NCBI GenBank assembly: GCA_014238325.1
Contig: JABABH010000239.1
Location: 1 to 6,388, forward strand
Reading direction: 5' to 3'
DNA: 6,388 nucleotides
Source of the DNA: Coxiellaceae bacterium
GTDB lineage: Bacteria > Pseudomonadota > Gammaproteobacteria > Coxiellales > Coxiellaceae
Shown: piece after piece, positions 5,812 to 6,388 of the stretch
How the letters are laid out: every line of letters begins with the position of its first letter
Numbering within the stretch: position 1 is the first letter of the stretch
Translations under genes and position numbers: made by a program
Notes under the pieces: generated by a model
Database searches by the model: none
What the model was told of the DNA's origin: nothing
What the model saw: the letters and a program-made list of their open reading frames with translations, nothing else

Positions 5812-6388
5812 ATGTCTTATTTATATGACGCCATTAGGCGATATTTTTTGATCACTTTCGCTATCATTTTTATTGTATGCATACCTCGTGCTGCATTCAG
5901 CTCAGCACCTACCCCGCCTCTTCATAACCTTGACTTGAATCTAGAAAGTCAACGTATGTCCAAAGAAGATATCCAAGAATTTATCACCACGATGGCCGTC
6001 ATACGACATTATTATATTAAGCCCGTGAGCAGCAAAAAATTATTTAATAATGCTATCCACGGCATGGTCAATGGCTTGGATCCACACTCTACTTTTCTGG
6101 ATGCTCAGGATTTTCAAGCTTTAAAAACAGCCGTTTCTGGAAAGTTTGTGGGGGTTGGCATCGAGCTTACCTTATCCAAAGACGGCATCTTAAAAGTCAT
6201 CAGCCCCCTGGATGGCTCACCCGCCCAACGTGCTGGCATTCAGCCTAATGATTATATTATTAAAATTGATAATATGCTGGTGCACGATATGAGTTTAGAA
6301 AAAGCTGTCTCTAAAATAAAAGGTAAAAATCATACTGCCGTTACGTTAACTGTATTAAGAAAGGGACAAAAAAAACCTTTAGCTATGA
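5812..6388 (+). CDS. ctpA: S41-family carboxyl-terminal processing protease, 5' part
   Basis: Partial; 192 complete codons are visible before the window ends. Residues 12-30 (YFLITFAIIFIVCIPRAAFS) form a signal peptide after a short charged n-region, so the protein is exported to the periplasm. Residues about 50-109 are the helical N-terminal region ending in LDPHSTFLDAQDF and KTAVSGKFVGVGIELTLS, the hallmark of CtpA/Prc-type proteases. Residues about 110-190 form a PDZ domain (SPLDGSPAQRAGIQPNDYII, then KIDNMLVHDM), which binds the C-termini of substrates. The Ser/Lys catalytic dyad would lie beyond the window. The family cleaves periplasmic proteins, including murein hydrolases. Linkage to gpmI is common in gammaproteobacteria, usually with envC between them, which is missing here. 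The family is clear; the exact symbol is less so. Confidence 0.92.
   Translation, partial: MSYLYDAIRRYFLITFAIIFIVCIPRAAFSSAPTPPLHNLDLNLESQRMSKEDIQEFITTMAVIRHYYIKPVSSKKLFNNAIHGMVNGLDPHSTFLDAQDFQALKTAVSGKFVGVGIELTLSKDGILKVISPLDGSPAQRAGIQPNDYIIKIDNMLVHDMSLEKAVSKIKGKNHTAVTLTVLRKGQKKPLAM

Overview
The window looks like chromosomal DNA of a gammaproteobacterium that lives in or on eukaryotic cells. Three housekeeping genes (an RluB-type pseudouridine synthase, GpmI, and a CtpA-type S41 protease) are of ordinary gammaproteobacterial type. Beside them lie two related genes with eukaryote-like parts, an F-box and ankyrin repeats. This pairing is known from effectors of Legionella, Coxiella/Rickettsiella-type bacteria and other intracellular symbionts. 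The genus cannot be fixed from the sequence alone; a Legionellales-like or similar endosymbiont is the best guess.

Left half (1-3000, everything on the minus strand). A 409-residue F-box/ankyrin protein (125-1354) has an apparently truncated C-terminus: its second ankyrin unit has lost about 70 bp relative to the first, which shifts the frame into an early stop. A 52-bp-spaced imperfect repeat follows at the window edge. Upstream of it (1517-2956) is a paralogue broken by two frameshifts. A +1 insertion near 2801-2806 and a 29-bp tandem duplication (2228-2285) split it into three pieces. Correcting both gives one continuous 469-codon reading frame: a shared middle domain, ankyrin repeats, an amphipathic or hydrophobic segment, and a Ser/Asp/Pro-rich tail. 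The two genes share a 78-bp block that is perfectly identical.

Right half (3000-6388). rluB is on the minus strand and diverges from gpmI on the plus strand across a 220-bp intergenic region. gpmI is followed after 134 bp by the 5' part of an S41 carboxyl-terminal protease with a signal peptide and PDZ domain, which runs off the window. In many gammaproteobacteria an envC-type murein hydrolase activator lies between gpmI and ctpA; here it is absent.

The housekeeping genes act in glycolysis, 23S rRNA modification and envelope proteolysis. The F-box/ankyrin pair is best read as a small, decaying effector-gene cluster inserted beside this core block. Its secretion and host target are inference only.
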